From contig NZ_JOEE01000001.1 of assembly GCF_000720925.1 (NCBI RefSeq), positions 1 to 64,000 of the forward strand: a DNA stretch of 64,000 nucleotides. The letters run 5' to 3'. Positions within the stretch are counted from its first letter, which is position 1. Each line of letters starts with the position of its first letter. The notes beneath the pieces were generated by a model, which did no database searches, was not told where the DNA came from, and was given only the letters and a program-made list of their open reading frames with translations. This DNA comes from Phycicoccus jejuensis (GTDB lineage Bacteria; Actinomycetota; Actinomycetes; Actinomycetales; Dermatophilaceae). Positions 62,169 through 64,000 of the stretch are shown here, one piece after another. The position numbers and the translations under genes were made by a program.

Positions 62169-63329
62169 TCAGCTCCCCCAGCTCGTCGAGGCGACGCTCA
62201 CCTTGGCGGCGCGGCTGCGGAAGAGCCACTTGCCGAGGACGGGGATCGACACCATGAGGAGGATGACGGCGAGGAGGACGTCGACGATCTCGGGCGTGAT
62301 GCCGCTCGGGAGGTCGGGCGTCTGGGTCGCGAACTGCAGGCCGGCGGCGCCGGTGCGCAGGATGCCGACGAGGAACGCGGCCGGGATCGTCGCGAGCGGG
62401 TTGGCCCGGGCGAGCAGCGCGATGGTGATGCCGTCGAAGCCGAGCGTGCCGACGATGGCCGGCTCGAACCGGAAGAGCGTGCCCTCCGCCTCGAGGGCGC
62501 CGCCGAGCCCGGCGAGGCCGGCGCCGAGCGCGAGCGAGAGGACGGTGATGGCCGGGATCGAGATGCCCGCGTAGCCGGCCGCGCTCTTGTTCGCGCCGAC
62601 GGTGTTGAGCTTGAAGCCCAGGGTGGTGCGCGTGAGCATCCACCAGCACGCGACGGCGAGGACGACGGCGACGAGGAACCCGACCGGGACGCCGCCCACG
62701 GCGCCGATCTGGCTGGACTCGGGGATCGCCTCGGTCTGCGGGATGCCGCTGGTCTTCGAGGACTCCGCCTGCAGCGGGCCGACGACGAGCCAGAAGGTGA
62801 CGCCCGCGACGATGTAGTTGAGCATGATCGTCGAGATGACCTCGTGCACCCCGCGCCAGGCCTTGAGGACGCCGACGAGGACCCCGACGAGCGCGCCCGC
62901 CACGAGCCCGGCGAGCATGCCGAGGAGCGCGCCGAGCCAGCCCGCCCCGCCCGCGGCGTAGGCGACCCACGCGCCCGCGATGGCGCCGGTGGCGAACTGT
63001 CCCTGGCCGCCGATGTTGAACAGCCCCACCCGCAGCGGCAGGACGACCGCGAGCCCCGTGAGGACGAGCGGCGCCGTCTTCTGGAGCGTGCGCGTGTACG
63101 CGTCGTTCTGGAAGGCCTCCTTGAACAGCGTCGTGTACGCGTACCAGGGGTCCACGCCCTGGTAGCGGATGAGCGCCGCGCCCACGAGGAGCGAGATGAG
63201 GAGGGCGACGACGATGACGACGCCGCTCTGGTGGCTGACGAGGAACGCGAGAGCCCCGCCCCGGTCGCGCTGCTGCGGATCCTCGGCGGGCGGCGGCGGA
63301 GTCTTCTCCGCCGTGCGGGTGTCGGACAT
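62169..63329 (-). CDS. ABC transporter permease, YufP-like
   Basis: The 386-residue protein has about ten membrane spans, a Pro/Glu-rich N-terminus and the motifs RVGLFNIGGQGQFATGAIAG, VHEVISTIMLNYIVAG and GFDGITIALLARANP. It pairs with the next permease to form the nucleoside-type BMP transporter channel. The ATG at 63329 follows GGAGA. It lies 228 bases downstream of the lipoprotein gene, with a strong hairpin between. Confidence 0.93.
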   Translation of the reverse strand: MSDTRTAEKTPPPPAEDPQQRDRGGALAFLVSHQSGVVIVVALLISLLVGAALIRYQGVDPWYAYTTLFKEAFQNDAYTRTLQKTAPLVLTGLAVVLPLRVGLFNIGGQGQFATGAIAGAWVAYAAGGAGWLGALLGMLAGLVAGALVGVLVGVLKAWRGVHEVISTIMLNYIVAGVTFWLVVGPLQAESSKTSGIPQTEAIPESSQIGAVGGVPVGFLVAVVLAVACWWMLTRTTLGFKLNTVGANKSAAGYAGISIPAITVLSLALGAGLAGLGGALEAEGTLFRFEPAIVGTLGFDGITIALLARANPLATIPAAFLVGILRTGAAGLQFATQTPDLPSGITPEIVDVLLAVILLMVSIPVLGKWLFRSRAAKVSVASTSWGS

Positions 63330-63479
63330 GGGTCTCCAATGACTCGGGGTGCCCACAGTGTGGCCCGAGGGCCCGGTGGGCGGAAGTGCGGGGGTGCCCG
63401 ACGCGCGGGCGTGCTCTGGGCAGGTTCTGCCGAGGGCGGGGCGGCCGAGGGCGGGGCGGCGCCGACGGCGACCGACGTG

Positions 63480-63520
63480 CCGAGGGGGCGGGCATCCGGT
63501 CGGGATGCCCGCCCCCTCGG
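63480..63520 (-). terminator. Intra-operon hairpin between lipoprotein and permease genes
   Basis: A perfect 18-bp stem (63480-63497 with 63503-63520) around a 5-base loop lies 37 bases after the lipoprotein stop. Partial termination here would give more binding protein than permease, as is common in ABC operons. The rest of 63330-63557 is GC-rich with a short GGCGGGGCGGC-type repeat and no gene. Confidence 0.8.
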
Positions 63521-63557
63521 GCGGGTGGTCAGCGGCGCTGACCGGTGACCGCGTCGG

Positions 63558-64000
63558 TCAGAGGGTGACGCCGGTCTTCAGCGTGCCGGCCTCCATCTGC
63601 TTGACGATGTCGGCGACCTTGGTCTTGACGTCCTCGGGGATCGTGGCGTCGAAGTCGTGGAACGACGACAGGCCCGCCTGGCCGAGGGTCTGGATGCCGG
63701 AGAACTCGCCGTCCTTGGCCGTCTTGATGGTGTCGGTGACACCCTTCGAGATGAGCTTCTCGGCCGAGGTGATGAGGCACGGCTGCGCGGCGGGGACGGT
63801 GTCCCACTGGTCGGTGTCGACACCGATGCAGAACTTGTCGGTGCCCGCACCGGAGGCCTTCGCGACCTCCTGGAGCGCGCCGTTGCCGGTGTTGCCGCCG
63901 GCGCCGAAGATGATGTCCGCGTTCTGCGCGAGCATCTTGCGCGCCTCGCCGCCGCCCCACACCGGGTCGTTGAACGCGTTGTCGCCGGCGGGGTGGTAGA
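63558..64000 (-). CDS. BMP-family substrate-binding lipoprotein, 5' end beyond window
   Basis: Only the C-terminal 147 residues are inside the window. They show DIIFGAGGNTGNGALQEV, CIGVDTDQWDTVPAAQ and the end SSFHDFDATIPEDVKTKVAD, typical of PnrA/BMP-type binding proteins that capture nucleosides outside the cell. The two permease genes and the ATPase gene follow in order on the same strand, which is the standard arrangement. The lipobox and start lie off the window. Confidence 0.92.
   Translation of the reverse strand, partial: YHPAGDNAFNDPVWGGGEARKMLAQNADIIFGAGGNTGNGALQEVAKASGAGTDKFCIGVDTDQWDTVPAAQPCLITSAEKLISKGVTDTIKTAKDGEFSGIQTLGQAGLSSFHDFDATIPEDVKTKVADIVKQMEAGTLKTGVTL

Noticed and set aside
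61129..63495. Single large permease reading through both permease genes
   Set aside because: Each permease has its own start, stop and full set of spans; the long frame outside 61129-62166 is antisense-type low complexity.

Overview
The window is very GC-rich DNA with almost every third codon position G or C, dense gene packing, many GTG starts, Lsr2, Ku/LigD-type end joining, a mycobacterial-type inositol-phosphate synthase and actinobacterial gene order. It is an actinobacterial chromosome segment, most likely from the order Micrococcales (an Intrasporangiaceae-like organism is my inference; a marker-gene tree would settle it). No tRNA, rRNA, CRISPR array, insertion sequence or prophage gene was seen.

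Layout. 1-9.7 kb: the 3' part of a giant Ig-like/fibronectin-III surface protein gene (with an apparent frameshift near 463), followed by a MoxR ATPase, a DUF58 protein and a membrane transglutaminase-fold protein that lacks the catalytic cysteine. 10-17.4 kb: a conserved actinobacterial block, ino1, a PadR regulator, the bifunctional penicillin-binding protein ponA, a polytopic membrane protein, then rpsF-ssb-rpsR-rplI. 17.7-18.6 kb: a deleted remnant of a BCCT transporter. 18.6-22.1 kb: radA, disA and mutY (DNA repair and c-di-AMP). 22.3-28.5 kb: an accessory run of exported proteins (HAD phosphatase, two DUF305 lipoproteins, an LVIVD-repeat protein, a His-rich secreted protein), a Nei glycosylase and a CGNR zinc-finger regulator. 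28.5-29.4 kb: an 850-base repeat-rich intergenic region before clpC.

29.4-42.5 kb: clpC, argA, an anchored HExxH metalloprotease, a non-homologous end-joining island (Ku, a stand-alone TOPRIM protein, DNA ligase and LigD-type polymerase), small membrane or exported proteins among palindromic repeats, a FhuF-like iron-sulfur protein, and lsr2, a small membrane gene and lysS. 42.6-53.5 kb: an AAA-type ATPase, then a GntR regulator divergent from a complete myo-inositol catabolic cluster (two dehydrogenases, IolE-, C-, B-, D- and A-type enzymes and a Cgl0158-type aldolase) that contains no transporter. 53.7-59.2 kb: L,D-transpeptidase, TauE/SafE permease, CAP-domain protein, and a fatty-acid desaturase with its ferredoxin-type reductase. 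59.5-64 kb: a BMP-type (nucleoside-like) ABC uptake system whose lipoprotein gene runs off the window.

Three themes cut across the window. First, it holds both synthesis (ino1) and catabolism (iol) of inositol. Second, at least 13 genes have a TANNNT-like -10 hexamer 6-8 bases before the start codon and no Shine-Dalgarno sequence, so they are probably leaderless. Third, several families of long intergenic palindromes recur, especially a 60-75 base element with termini GACTTCTTGC in four copies, and another with an ACATTTCGGGGT palindrome in two copies. No clear undescribed multi-gene system stands out; the best candidates for new biology are the palindrome families, the Cys-less transglutaminase-like operon, the TOPRIM protein inside the end-joining island and the His-rich DUF305/LVIVD exported cluster.
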